A stretch of 64,000 nt of DNA from Gonocerus acuteangulatus (lineage: Eukaryota; Arthropoda; Insecta; Hemiptera; Coreidae), in assembly GCA_946811695.1 (NCBI GenBank), contig OX328124.1, positions 56,488,603 through 56,552,602 of the forward strand, given 5' to 3'. Position numbers and translations under genes: made by a program. The notes under the pieces were generated by a model. That model saw only the letters and a list, made by a program, of their open reading frames with translations. It ran no database searches and was not told the DNA's origin. Below, piece after piece: positions 22,527 through 32,829 of the stretch; positions within the stretch are counted from its first letter, which is position 1, and the number at the start of each line of letters is the position of its first letter.

Positions 22527-24053
22527 GTCTCAGGCAGAGTTGGGCAAACGTTAGCGCGCGCTAAAAGCTGATACCTCTCCGCTAATTTAGCGAAACTGTA
22601 GAAAGCCAGCGCTAATAATTAGCGGTTAGCGGCGGCAGTGCGCTAACCGCTAATCTATTTATGAAATATCGTAATTGCTAATGGCTTAAGCAATAGTTAC
22701 AACATTTTGTCACCTCAAAGTTCACTTCCGGTTGCTCTGAGCAACCTCACTCCTGTTCCACTTCCGCTCCAATCTACAGGATTTACGATCACACCAATGT
22801 CAATTTCGGTTACTTCCGGTCGACTCATGCCTATCACTGGGTAACTCCTGTTCGATCTGGCTTACTTCCGGTCACTCACAGACAATGGCACACCCTGACA
22901 CTCATTAATCTAGGTTACTTCCGGTCCTATATTCATCCCTGGGTCGTTTCCGGAAGTACCCCAGGGCCTTCCAGGCACTCATGATAGACCGGAGGTGAAC
23001 CGGCATTGACCCGGAAGTAATTGTAAGCAACCGGAAGTGAAACCGGAAGTGTGCCGAAGTTGTCCAGATTCATCCGGAAACTGTCCATGAGTAATTATGG
23101 AGACCCGGAAGCCATTTTGAGAACCCGGAAGTGAAACCGGAAGTGACCAAGAGTTGTCCAGATTCATCCGGAAACTGTCCAGGAGTAATTTTGGTGACCC
23201 TCAAGCCATTTTGAGAATCCCTGGGGCATTTCCGGGCGAATTTGAGCAGCTTTTGACCACTTACGGTTTCACTTCCGGGTTCTCCAAATGAGTTCTGGGT
23301 AACCGAAGTTACCCGTGGGCCGTTTCTGGATAAATCTGGGAAACTTCAGACCACTTCCGGTTTCACTTCCGGGGTCTCAAAATGGGATTCGGGTCACCAA
23401 AATTACTCCTGGACTGTTTCCGGATGAATCTGGACAACTTTTGGCCACTTCCGTTTTCACTTCCGGGTTCTCAAAATGGCTTCCGGGTCACCATAATTAC
23501 TCCTTCACAGTTTCCGGATAAATCTGGACAACTTCGGACCACGTCCGGTTGCTTATAATTACTTCCGGGACACTGCCGGTTCACCTCCGGTCTATCATGA
23601 TTGCCTGGAAGGCCCTGGGGTACTTCCGGAAACGACCCAGGGATGAATATTGGCCCGGAAGTAACCTAGATTAAGGAGTGCCAGAGTGTGCCATTGTCTG
23701 TGAGTGACTGGAAGTGACCCAGATCGAACAGGAGTTACCCAGTGATAGGCATGAGTCGACCGGAAGTAACCGAAATTGACATTCATGTGATCGGAAATCC
23801 AGTAGATTGAAGTGGAAGTGGAACAGCATAGAGGTTGCTCAGAGCAGACCGGAAGTGAACTTTGAGATGACAAAATGTTGTAACTATAGCTTAAGCTATT
23901 AGCAATTACGATATTTCATAAATAGATTAGCGGTTAGCGCACTACCGCCGCTAACCGCTAATTATTAGCGCTGGCTTTCTACAGTTTCGCTAAATTAGCG
24001 GAAAGGTATCAGCTTTTAGCGCGCGCTAACGTTTGCCCAACTCTGGTCTCAGG
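22527..24053. mobile_element. hAT-type palindromic MITE 2, rich in CCGGAAGT motifs
   Basis: The element at 22535-24045 starts CAGAGTTGGGCAAACG and ends with its inverse. It is flanked by 8-bp duplications GTCTCAGG (22527-22534 and 24046-24053). Almost the whole 1511 bp is one imperfect palindrome centred near 23280. The outer ~180 bp carry GC-rich GCTAAC/AGCGC repeats. The inner part is made of ~94-bp units (TTGTCCAGATTCATCCGG recurs at 23060 and 23154). I count about 19 copies of CCGGAAGT or its inverse ACTTCCGG. No transposase; the small open frames are shadows of the repeat. Confidence 0.9.
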
Positions 24054-24472
24054 TTATAATTTCCACATGTCATGTGGTTTGCCTAGATTTGGTACACTGA
24101 TAGTGTGTAATTCAGTGAACATGCGTTACATTTAGGTTTCTTTTTTAGTCGTGGGTATTTCGAGGGTGTGTTCTAATCTGAGTCTAATGAATTCTATTTT
24201 TTTCTTCTATTCTGTCTATTATTCGTATTTTATACGTTGTAGTTTATTTATCAGTCAGTTTGTGTTAGGTTTTCAGTTCATGAATATATGTGGATACCAG
24301 GGGAAAGCTATTTTTTCTAACTGTATGATATATTTATTTGTACAGTGTTCATTATTTAAGTGATAAAAGAAATCCTCATTGAATATTCGAATTTATTTAA
24401 CGTTTTCAACTTTCAATCTAATTGTAACTTATGTCATAAAATGTGCGTTTCGCTTGATATGCGTTGTGAGTT

Positions 24473-24829
24473 TTGCGCCTAAAGCCCACTCGGAGTGCGT
24501 GCTTCATGGTTAAGGTTCTCTCTCACTCCGCACAACGAGAAAATTATTCATACACGGAGGGGGTGGGGTATAAGGATTTGAATAAACCAGCATACGGTAT
24601 GAATGTAGTTGAATATTGCTGCCTGCCGGTCCTGGATCCACAAGGCAATACAAACCCTGATAAGAGTTTGGATTCTGATTTTCTGTTAGACATAATATCT
24701 CCAAATAAATATGCGTTATACAAAGATAATCGTAAATTTCTCAAGAACTTTAGAGGGATCAGAGGATGCGAAACATGTAAAGCCATTTTAAATTCTTTGG
24801 GCCTTTGCATAGGCAAGAAAAATCGTTGA
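24473..24829 (+). CDS. Unidentified 118-residue ORF
   Basis: Starts MRLKPTRSACFMVKV and ends GLCIGKKNR. The later half has a distinctive Cys pattern (VEYCC..., GCETCKAILNSLGLC) and a polar, Asp/Asn/Lys-rich middle, and is less AT-biased than its surroundings. I do not recognise the protein. There is no signal peptide, membrane segment or clear splice site. It could be a remnant of a mobile-element protein or a processed pseudogene, or chance; the antisense strand is also open over the same bases. Confidence 0.2.
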   Translation: MRLKPTRSACFMVKVLSHSAQRENYSYTEGVGYKDLNKPAYGMNVVEYCCLPVLDPQGNTNPDKSLDSDFLLDIISPNKYALYKDNRKFLKNFRGIRGCETCKAILNSLGLCIGKKNR

Positions 24830-27490
24830 GATTTTGGGTCGCTATACATTTTAATATCAAATAAGTAGTAAAAATAAGGGTAGAGAAACTGAAAATTCAT
24901 GACTGAAATAATTTCTCATATCTAAAAGTTAGACCGAAATTCCTTTAATACTATTTCCACATTTTAATTTATTACTAGCAAAAATTATATTCCGCTGGTG
25001 AGAGCGTTGGGAATATTTATTGTGCCCTTTTTATCGCGCCGAAAATAGAAGGTCATTATAAACTGAAGGTAGTTAACAGCTCCTAAAAAATAGCCCATGA
25101 ATCTGATGTACGGGGGTTTATTTTAATTTAGCTTACTCTAGCACGATAGTCATAAAGTTGATAATACTTATGATAAGCATAAAAGGAGACCAAGTTAGCT
25201 ATGGAGCTGGATGGTTAATTACACTTTCCCTGGAAAAATATTTATTTTCCGCTGGCTTATTGCCGTTATAACTTATGCCAGGTGGATTTTAGGAACGCTC
25301 CTAGTGATACGATTTAGTTAAGCTACATAACTATTTTTTTTTATATATATTGCAATGAAAATAAACTAATCCAGTCCAACAGGAATGGTGGTTTACTGTA
25401 GACACATCTTGTGCTTTCTTCAAACAGAAACCAAAATGTGAATACAGGTAAAATCCATTATAAGTTGGATTACTCTGGAACAAAATATAAACAAAATTTA
25501 TCATTTCAGATCCATATTGTAAAATATATACATAAAATGTCCCGCAGGAGCTGCAGAACTAAGCACATTCCTTAGAAATTGGATAGTGCACTCGGCATTC
25601 CTAAATAATTTGCTTAAAATTACCTACATAAATAACAAATAAATAAACAAATAAAAACTAGTTTTGCTGTTTTATGTTATTAACAAACCGCCGACTCAAT
25701 TAATAATTTTTTAATTAATATTATTTTTGGGCTAAACGATACCAATACAATATCGTTACCAACCAATGTTGTTTTAGAATAATCAGAACTCTGACATATC
25801 GACCGGCGTCTCAACTTCATCTTTGAAAATACGCATTTTTGAAGAATAATAGTAGTTTAAAAATACTTCAGATTATTTCTCCGATCAAAACTCTTCGGAA
25901 AGTCATTGTAGATGTCTTAAGCTATAACAGACTTAACTGAGTTGAAATCGTTGCTATGGCAACTGTGTTGAAATCGTTTCTATGCCAACGGAGTTGAAAT
26001 CGTTGCTTGCCAGCTGGTCCACTCTTTTTACATCCCTTTAACCTTACGTCTATAATATCTTCGTTAGGCTCTTGCTCTAACTACACTCTACGTTGTAAGC
26101 ACCCGAAAACTACCTCTTTACCAAGGAGTATGCTTAGTTATAAAGCTTACGGAATGTTTTATTCTATATTTAGATGCTATGCTTGAGCGTTAATTGAATT
26201 TTAATTTTTGATTGACGGTTAGAGTAAATAATCTTATTGTATTATAACTTGTTGCATAATACAATGCCCGAATTGTTTAGAGCTCCTCTAAGAATATCAA
26301 TAATTAATTTCATTAGTCTGCTGCAAATTACTAAGGGCCTTTGCGAGATTAATCCCGTAATATTCTCTCAGCTAATAGGATAGGAACTAACTTAACAACG
26401 AAAATAAAAAGGCTGAATAACAGGAACGTTTTATTTTTATTTTCACAAACAACTGTCAGACTCAATGAACCTGGTTCTACTTGCAGTGTAACTGACCTCG
26501 TTTCTCATACCAAGCATGAATCGAGCATCACCAGTCAAACTCCATTGAAGGCGAGCTACGTTTTGGTCCTTGTAGCACCTTCGGCTTTATTTTATTTGGT
26601 GGGCGATGCCCCGCTAGCTTCTGGAGCTTTAAGCTTCTGGTTGGTCTGTATTTTTAGTGAAAGTTATTCTGTCTACATCCTAAAATGGAACTTGAGATAG
26701 TCCTAAAAAATTGGAATTTCGTTCGTCGAAGCAGTTATTCAAAAACACCAAAAGTATTGAACGTGTTAAGTGTCATATGACAGTAATAACATGAAGATTT
26801 CCAGGGTCTCGTAACGTAAGGTCGTTTAGAAAATCAGACTTCCGACGAAAGCCACTGCTATGAATGATGTAGGTTCGAATTTTCTTTTTGGCGATGGGCT
26901 CGATGAAGGATATTTCTATTTTATGGTGGATGTATATTCCTATTTTCGGAACCGATATATTTCTATTTTATGGCAGAAGAATATTTCTATTTTCGGAACC
27001 GCTATATGGTTGACCTGCGCTAATGGGCGTTGAAATACATGCCCCATAAAAATAAGAAAGGAAAGAACGGTGGATTTACCGGGTGGAAATTTGGACAGGG
27101 TACTTTGATTATCAAAATGGGAAAGGATTTTGTAGGTATTGCATGGCTGTTCGGGTTGTGATAATACCTTAGACAACATTAGGCCAATACAAAGCTGTCG
27201 ATCTAATGCTATCTGTTGGATATAAATGGAAGCCCTGCCATTACCTGATTACTCATAAATCTGCCAAGATAATGCTTCGCCTATTTTCAGAATCCCGGCT
27301 CCACCTTTTAGAACTACCTTCACTGCTTAGGAGTATCCCTAGGAGCCTCCTTTTGTAAAGATCCTTCGTCGAGTCTTTCTTTCAATCAGATAAAGCAATA
27401 TATTTCAACTAAGGTGGCTATTATATTCTTCTACAATTTATATAAAATAAGTCATGGATCTGATTTATTAAATATACTTCTTTAGTTTTT
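24830..27490. other. Intron, mostly unrecognised, with a SINE D tail
   Basis: 25545-25660 (CCGCAGGAGCTGCAGAACTA ... AATTTGCTTAAAATTACC) matches the body of the SINE at 35024-35245. A short triplication of GTTGAAATCGTT(G/T)CTATG lies near 25940-26005. Otherwise there is no exon, ORF or repeat I can name. Confidence 0.5.
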
Positions 27491-27494
27491 ACTT

Positions 27495-27625
27495 TTAGCG
27501 AGTTTCATCCCTATCTTCATAGGCAGGAAACCCGCTTATGAGGTTGACCTTAAATGATGCAATCCGAACGAGCCGACCAGACATTTTCACGTTTCAGAAT
27601 CCATAGGTAAGAAAAATAACGGGTG
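27495..27625 (+). repeat. Left end of a TAGCGCGG-family copy
   Basis: TTTTAGCGAGTTTCATCCCT, the paired GGAAACCCGCTTATGAGG, then TTGACCTTAAATGATGCAAT and the CGTTTCAGAATCC junction, as at 12190-12330. It is truncated into a CA/TA microsatellite. Confidence 0.6.
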
Positions 27626-27639
27626 ATCAAATTTTATGT

Positions 27640-27675
<36 letters not shown>

Positions 27676-27677
<2 letters not shown>

Positions 27678-27910
27678 GTGTTGTTCATTCGGCATCTGTC
27701 TCCAGCGGTCTTGCTCCTCCTAACATCGCAATATTTCGCCGGATTCCTCTCCGGCTTCTTCGGGCCTTCACTCATCCTTGCTGGTCTCATTCCCTTACCG
27801 ACCAGCAAGGATGAGTGAAGGCCCGAAGAAGCCGGAGAGGAATCCGGCGAAATATTGCGATGTTAGGAGGAGCAAGACCGCTGGAGACAGATGCCGAATG
27901 AACAACACAT
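27676..27910. repeat. Perfect hairpin with two 111-bp arms
   Basis: 27676-27786 and 27800-27910 are exact reverse complements with a 13-nt loop (27787-27799). The arms are GC-richer than the surroundings (CAGCGGTCTTGCTCCTCC, GCCGGATTCCTCTCCGGC). The left arm is preceded by CA/TA repeats. A diverged relative sits at about 29597-29705 (CAATATTTCGCCGGTTTCC ... GAGAAACCCGACGAAATG). It may be a foldback MITE or a hairpin-RNA source; nothing shows transcription. Confidence 0.9.
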
Positions 27911-27966
27911 TTAATTCCCAGCGAAGTAACTTGAAAAACAACATATATATATATATATATATATAT

Positions 27967-28309
27967 GGGGGCGAGGTTAGCTCAGTGGTAGAGCACTGGA
28001 CTAATAAGCTGGAGGCCTGAGTTCAAATCCCGAGCAAGCACTAAAGATTTTTTCTACTAGTGTCTTCATTCATGGGTTGAATTCGGCCTCCCTGACCGTC
28101 CCTAGGCCAACCCAGCCTTTAATTAATTTAATAATGGGTACCTTGGGTGCTAATGACTCTAGGCAGTCGAAGCAGGCAAGGGGAAAATCAGGCGGCCGGA
28201 GCATAGTACTGACCACACTATCTCCCTAGTGTGCCGTATGGTCATGAATCAGATACCTCTATAGTATCTGCCCCTCAGGGCCCACGTGGCCTGCTACGGG
28301 ACTGATTTT
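27967..28309 (+). mobile_element. tRNA-Ile-like SINE (family B), full copy
   Basis: The head is GGGGCGAGGTTAGCTCAGTGG, an A box followed by an anticodon-arm-like CTAATAA loop (AAT, Ile) and the B box GTTCAAATCC. The body has CCTGACCGTCCCTAGGCC, a GGTGCTAATGACTCTAGGC segment near 28146, and an end reading CTGCTACGGGACTGATTTT. It is inserted between (AT)n tracts. Other copies are at 36193-36537 (minus) and 39686-39987 (plus). Confidence 0.85.
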
Positions 28310-28499
28310 ATATACATATATATATATATATATGTATTCTATCGTAACTTGACCTCTTCCACATGTACTTTTCCTCTTCTTTTAATAAAGGCCTTATAGG
28401 TCACAAAATTGCTTCAAAACTTCATTTATACCATTTTATTCATGTCGACTAGTTTCAGGCAAACTTTACTCACAGACAATCATTTCTGAAATTAATTTT

Positions 28500-28511
28500 T
28501 GTAAACAAACA

Positions 28512-28551
<40 letters not shown>

Positions 28552-29400
28552 TGATATAACCCATCCAGCGGAACATGAACTTTTTTTCTTCTATTAGTAG
28601 GAACATCCGTCTCTGAGGCGGGTACCTTGATTTCCACATTGTCAACACCCTACTAATTATTTTTAAGTCACTTATCATTTATCTAATAATTAGTACGTAG
28701 TTTTGTTTGTTAAAGGAAAAGTAAATGCTACAAGAGAAAAATATTTATTATTTTTGAATTTCGTTAAAATTATGAAATGTTTGTATAGGAATCCCAAATT
28801 ATTTCCGCCTATGCAGTCTTTTTTTCTTTCTTTGTTTTTCTTTTCTTTACTTTTATTACATTAATTTCAGTCAAATTTACAGTAAAAAATTACAACGAGA
28901 AAAAGTTACAAAATGAAAAGTACAAAAATAATATAGTAGTAAATATTTTTGAAAATGTAGGCTCGTAAAAAATTGCCATGAGAAAAAATAGAAATAGTCA
29001 AAAATCGAAGAATTAGACTAGAAAAAAAAGTACAATAGTAATAGACTAGTAAAAAGATACAAAAATGTAGACTAATAAAAAGTTACGAAAAATTATAATT
29101 ATTAAAAAAAAAAAAAAATGTGTTTTTGTTCGCTACTAATCTTTTATCCTAATCTTTTATTTTAGTACGCATTGCTTGAAGTTCTGCGTAAGTGTGCGTC
29201 ACAATGAGTACATTAATCGGAACACGCGTCTAGCAGACGGCTACTGGGAACGTACGCTAGTAGGAACATACCTGTTATAGACGGAATGTCTTTGAGAAAA
29301 ACCGCTCTTACCCACTCGAGAGACGGATTTTGGCTAAACTACCGCGATTTCCGTAGGGGGAAAGGTGTAAACTGAGCAAACTCCAAGCCACGCCAACCTT
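28500..29400. other. Intron stretch with a TA tract
   Basis: TA microsatellite at 28515-28548; the rest is AT-rich with several A/T runs. No ORF or exon supported. Confidence 0.5.
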
Positions 29401-29401
29401 A

Positions 29402-29522
29402 ACACCATACAAACATACGTATGGTTACTTTTTTAAACTATACCCGTCTAGGAGAGGGATACACCATACAACCAAACGTATGGTTACTTTTTTAAACTAT
29501 ACCCGTCTGGGAGAGGGATGTT
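29402..29522. repeat. 60-bp tandem duplication
   Basis: Two adjacent copies of CACCATACAA(C/A)... CGTATGGTTACTTTTTTAAA ... GGGAGAGGGAT, differing at a few positions. Confidence 0.85.
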
Positions 29523-29596
29523 CCGTTGGAAGGGTTAAATTCCTTCTCTGTGGTTGAAATGATTAGTTGGTGGGACGGCTTCTAACTCTCTAAGCT

Positions 29597-29705
29597 GCAA
29601 TATTTCGCCGGTTTCCTCCCTTCCTTCGTCAGGCTGACTTCATCAATCCTTGGTGGTCAGTCAGCCTCACAAAGCCGGAGAGAAACCCGACGAAATGTTT
29701 CAGCT
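29597..29705. repeat. Diverged relative of the 27676-27910 hairpin
   Basis: The left part is GCAATATTTCGCCGGTTTCC and the right part GCCGGAGAGAAACCCGACGA. It forms an imperfect hairpin and is shorter than the perfect one. Confidence 0.6.
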
Positions 29706-30217
29706 CCGGAGCCAATTTTTTTTTCTCTTTATTTTAACGAACTTTAGATAAAGGTGTGTTGTAACAATAAAATAAATCGGTCCATTTGGAGGGGGTTTTA
29801 GTACGGAAGAACCTTATTATTATGGCCGTGCCGGCCGTTATTTTTTATCCTTGCAAACTCGGTAGAACAGATGCCCAACAATGAGGAAAATGTGTTGGAA
29901 AAAAAAAAAAAAAAACATTCTTAAATTAATTTCGTGTAGAGTATTCTGCTGTAATTCAGGACCATTATTATGCTTTAGCTCCACCCGAAAAACCTATGTA
30001 AAGGATTGTACAGCATACAGGCTTCTTTTTCGTACATGGCCACCCCGCCAATGCGAACGCCAGCGGACACTTTTTTGTAACTTTTTTTTTTTTAAGTTTA
30101 GTCATCGCTAAAGCATATTTATGATAATAATCTACATCTGTATCTACATCGGTTTAATCCTTAAAAAGTAAAAAAAAAAAAAATACAAATGCATATTTGA
30201 GGCAGCTGTTCATTAAA

Positions 30218-30478
30218 ATATATCGCACTAGTATTTCTAAAGAGACACAACTTAAAAATCGGTTTTATTCACACCGTCATAGTTATGACTGAAAGACATG
30301 GTAAATATATCTTTTCCTTGCCAAAGATCGTGGGTTCGATTCCCGCTAGGGGTGGTGGCTTTTATTTCGAAAAAAGAAAAGGCATCACCCCTATCCTGGC
30401 TAGAAAAGGCTGGTAACCTAATGATAACCCGTCCTAAAATTCGTAGTTAATAATAAATGGACGTTAAAATTTAAATTT
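30218..30478 (+). mobile_element. SINE family C copy with an upstream dispersed repeat
   Basis: 30218-30292 is an inverted relative of 47947-48025 (CACACCGTCATAGTTATGAC). It is followed by a family C SINE: B box GGGTTCGATTCC, GGCATCACCCCTATCCTGGC, GGTAACCTAATGATAACCCG, a CGTCC/GGACG stem (30430-30434 with 30459-30463) and an AT-rich tail. The A-box region is degenerate. Confidence 0.75.
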
Positions 30479-30714
30479 AAATATATCTATCAACCATCAA
30501 ATCTGTATGTACCTAGCGTCAGAGGTTGTGCGCCAGAATGTCACCCTTCCAGTCTTAATCCTAAGGCCCTCTACATAGGCAAGAGTAACACATCTTCAGT
30601 TAAGTTTTATTTTATGTTGTGTACTAGTGCGGTATAATGCTAAAACTTTTCACGTTTGTTTTGAACAAAGGTTATGTTAGGCAAATTATTCAGGAATGCA
30701 GAGTATACTACCAC

Positions 30715-30770
30715 CTTTGTATAGTTTGTGTTTAGTCATGCAGCTCCTGCGTGGCGGTAATTTATTTAAC
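30715..30770 (-). repeat. Fragment of SINE family D
   Basis: TTTAGTCATGCAGCTCCTGC GTGG is the inverse of the CCACGCAGGAGCTGCAT segment shared by 25545-25660 and 35080-35245. Confidence 0.45.
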
Positions 30771-31137
30771 CTAAGATGACGACTATGTTCCGAATTGTTT
30801 TAATCTGTGAACAATTTAACGTGAATACAAATTACAAGGAATAGTGCTTCTATTACTGCTCTACTATAAACTGGTATTTTAATGGTGATTATTATTAGAA
30901 GTGTGACTAAAAGGAAAACAGAAGGGCCCTCAGAGAGAATGATTCTCGAGAAATTACGTTCTTCCTTAATTTGCTTTCATTAAGTACTCCTCTCCTGCCA
31001 CTCCAAACCCCGTTCTGTGGTAAACGTCTCTTTCAGCCATATTTCCGTTTCTACTAACCTATTATACCAATTTAAATGAAATTAATTAGAAATATTTTCT
31101 CTTTCCTTATTCCAACACCTTTATGACTTTTAGCCTG

Positions 31138-31840
31138 TGACATAATTCGGAAGTACCGACGTGAAATGCTCAAGATACGTGGCTTATAGAATTGATTCAT
31201 CGCATAAAAGTCATAATGTTTAATGAAATCGGGTACAAAAATGCATTGTGTGATTCGAAAGGTTAAATACGTTAACCCGTAGAATCCGTTCGCTGGGGAA
31301 TGTTTTTTTTTTGCTCGATAAAAATCCTAAAGCTTACGTTTTCGGCTCACTAGGATTCAAGTAAATGTAGGTCTTATGAGGAGTCTTAAGCAGGCTACAC
31401 ACAATTCAGGAAGGCCAGTCAGGCTTGAACAGTCCGCCTGAAAGCCGGTCGCCTGAACGTGTATACATATATTCCGGGTGGTCTGCCAGTCAAGACTGTT
31501 CTGGCGGCCGGAATATATACACGCTCACTGACAAGCCTGCCTGAATTGTGTGTAGCCTGCTTTAATAAATCCATGTCCAAAACCATATCTATTACTGTCG
31601 TCGATGAAACTAGAAAAAAAACTAGGGTTTTCTTGGTATTTTAGGATATATTCTTATATATTTCGAAACCGGTTGGGGAATCATAATAAATATAAAGCAT
31701 CTATTCAAAAGCCTAATACATTTTCTGCAAATAGGATCTTAAGTGTATTTTGATAGAGCGGTCTTATTTTGGGTAATCGTTGCTTAAATTTTTGCTTTGG
31801 GTATTGTCAGTTTTAACTTTTTATGGAGCATAATCTTACT
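31138..31840 (+). repeat. Decayed TAGCGCGG-family copy interrupted by a MITE
   Basis: Matches include CGGAAGTACCGACGTGAAAT, TTTAATGAAATCGGGTACAA and CGAAAGGTTAAATACGTTAA before the MITE, and CCAAAACCATATCTATTA-like text after it. Confidence 0.5.
31386..31564. mobile_element. 173-bp MITE with AGCAGGCTACACAC ends and TTA duplication
   Basis: The element at 31389-31561 has inverted ends AGCAGGCTACACACAATTCA, with interior inverted copies of GTATATATTCCGG and CAGGC motifs. It is flanked by TTA on both sides (31386-31388, 31562-31564). A 3-bp TTA duplication fits PIF/Harbinger. A second copy is at 52263-52444. Confidence 0.8.
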
Positions 31841-32036
31841 CCGTTTTGATCGACCCAACAGACAAATCTACGCTCCTTTATCTCATTCTCTCTTGTGAAA
31901 ATACAGCCTGTGTTCGGTAATTTTAATTTTCTTACTTATTATCCAAAATTGTAAATGTAAAGCTACATTTTATTCATCACGTGGTATTTCTACAAAGAAA
32001 AATATTGACTTTAATGTAGTCATTTCTTTGTTCTAG

Positions 32037-32209
32037 CCTCGAGAAATATCACTTGGAGTCTGCCTACCTCACAGCTGCTCTGCAGATGACCTCCAAAACC
32101 TCCTGGAAGCTGCCTCTGTACATCCGAGGAATGTTATAAAGATTCAAAGGGTTAGGCCAGTACCAGGCCCATACTCCCTTCTCTCGGACCCTATACTTCA
32201 TGTTCTTGC
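32037..32209 (+). CDS. NRF-6-like acyltransferase, exon (NRF domain, part 2)
   Basis: Acceptor TTGTTCTAG, donor GTAAGT at 32210. Enters in phase 0 and leaves with two bases. The product starts PREISLGVCLPHSCSADDL and ends SLLSDPILHVL. The GVCLPHSC pair of cysteines matches the conserved C-terminal part of the NRF domain (usually G-C-P-S-C followed by D and L). The entry phase matches the exon at 5374-5531. The exon ends just before the first membrane segment, which is in the next exon. Confidence 0.88.
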
Positions 32210-32453
32210 GTAAGTATTAAGGAAATCATCAATTATGATTTATCTTTCTTATTGTCCAGGATTTATTTTAGAAAAAGCGAGATTGCTCTGTTCCAGAAAC
32301 TCATCAGGAAAGAATAATCATTGGTTAAGGATTGGAGAAGTCCATCCTAAGTATCTTAAAGTGATGGACATGTGCCAATTGTCTGATTTAAAGAAAAACA
32401 AATTACAAATAAATTAAAATGGACAATTTAGAATCTTTTGAAAACAGTGTTGG

Positions 32454-32455
<2 letters not shown>

Positions 32456-32487
<32 letters not shown>
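32456..32487. repeat. (TA)n microsatellite
   Basis: About 32 bp of TA repeat, 250 bp after the second host exon. Confidence 0.9.
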
Positions 32488-32490
<3 letters not shown>

Positions 32491-32767
32491 GATATTAGTT
32501 ACTTGTCCACGCCTCAGCTTTCGGCTTGTCGGCCGAATACCTTCCTTGTTAGGAAGGATTCTAGGATGACCTGGAGTTTACCTTACGCCGTCCAACCACA
32601 CCCTGCGACTAGCAGGGAGGATTGGAGGCGAAGTGTTGGGTATAGAAGAAGAAATTATAATTTAAATATCATTTTGAAACATATTCGAAATACAACTAAT
32701 TAGAGAAAGACAAAATAGATTACTTTTTAGACATACACGGAAAACTAAATGTGTTGTTTTATCTAAA

Positions 32768-32826
32768 CTATCTTTTTTTTTCATTTGGTGCATTGACTGC
32801 TGAAGTCATTATCACCATCTATCTTT
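32768..32826 (-). mobile_element. Ultra-short LINE tail insertion
   Basis: A 43-bp insert (32776-32818) is a T run plus GGTGCATTGACTGCTGAAGT and CATTATCACC, matching the LINE's 3' hairpin at 5818-5851. It lies between copies of CTATCTT (32768-32774 and 32819-32825). Severe 5' truncation is typical of LINE integration. Confidence 0.65.
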
Positions 32827-32829
32827 ATC

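Noticed and set aside
22979..23873. Short frames inside hAT MITE 2
   Set aside because: Composed of the repeating CCGGAAGT units read in frame; no family match.
22535..24045. CRISPR-like reading of the ~94-bp units
   Set aside because: Units are imperfect and inverted, the context is a eukaryotic transposon with hAT ends, and there are no spacers or cas genes.
27967..28037. A genuine tRNA-Ile gene
   Set aside because: It is the head of a multi-copy SINE with a shared body; the acceptor stem does not close properly.
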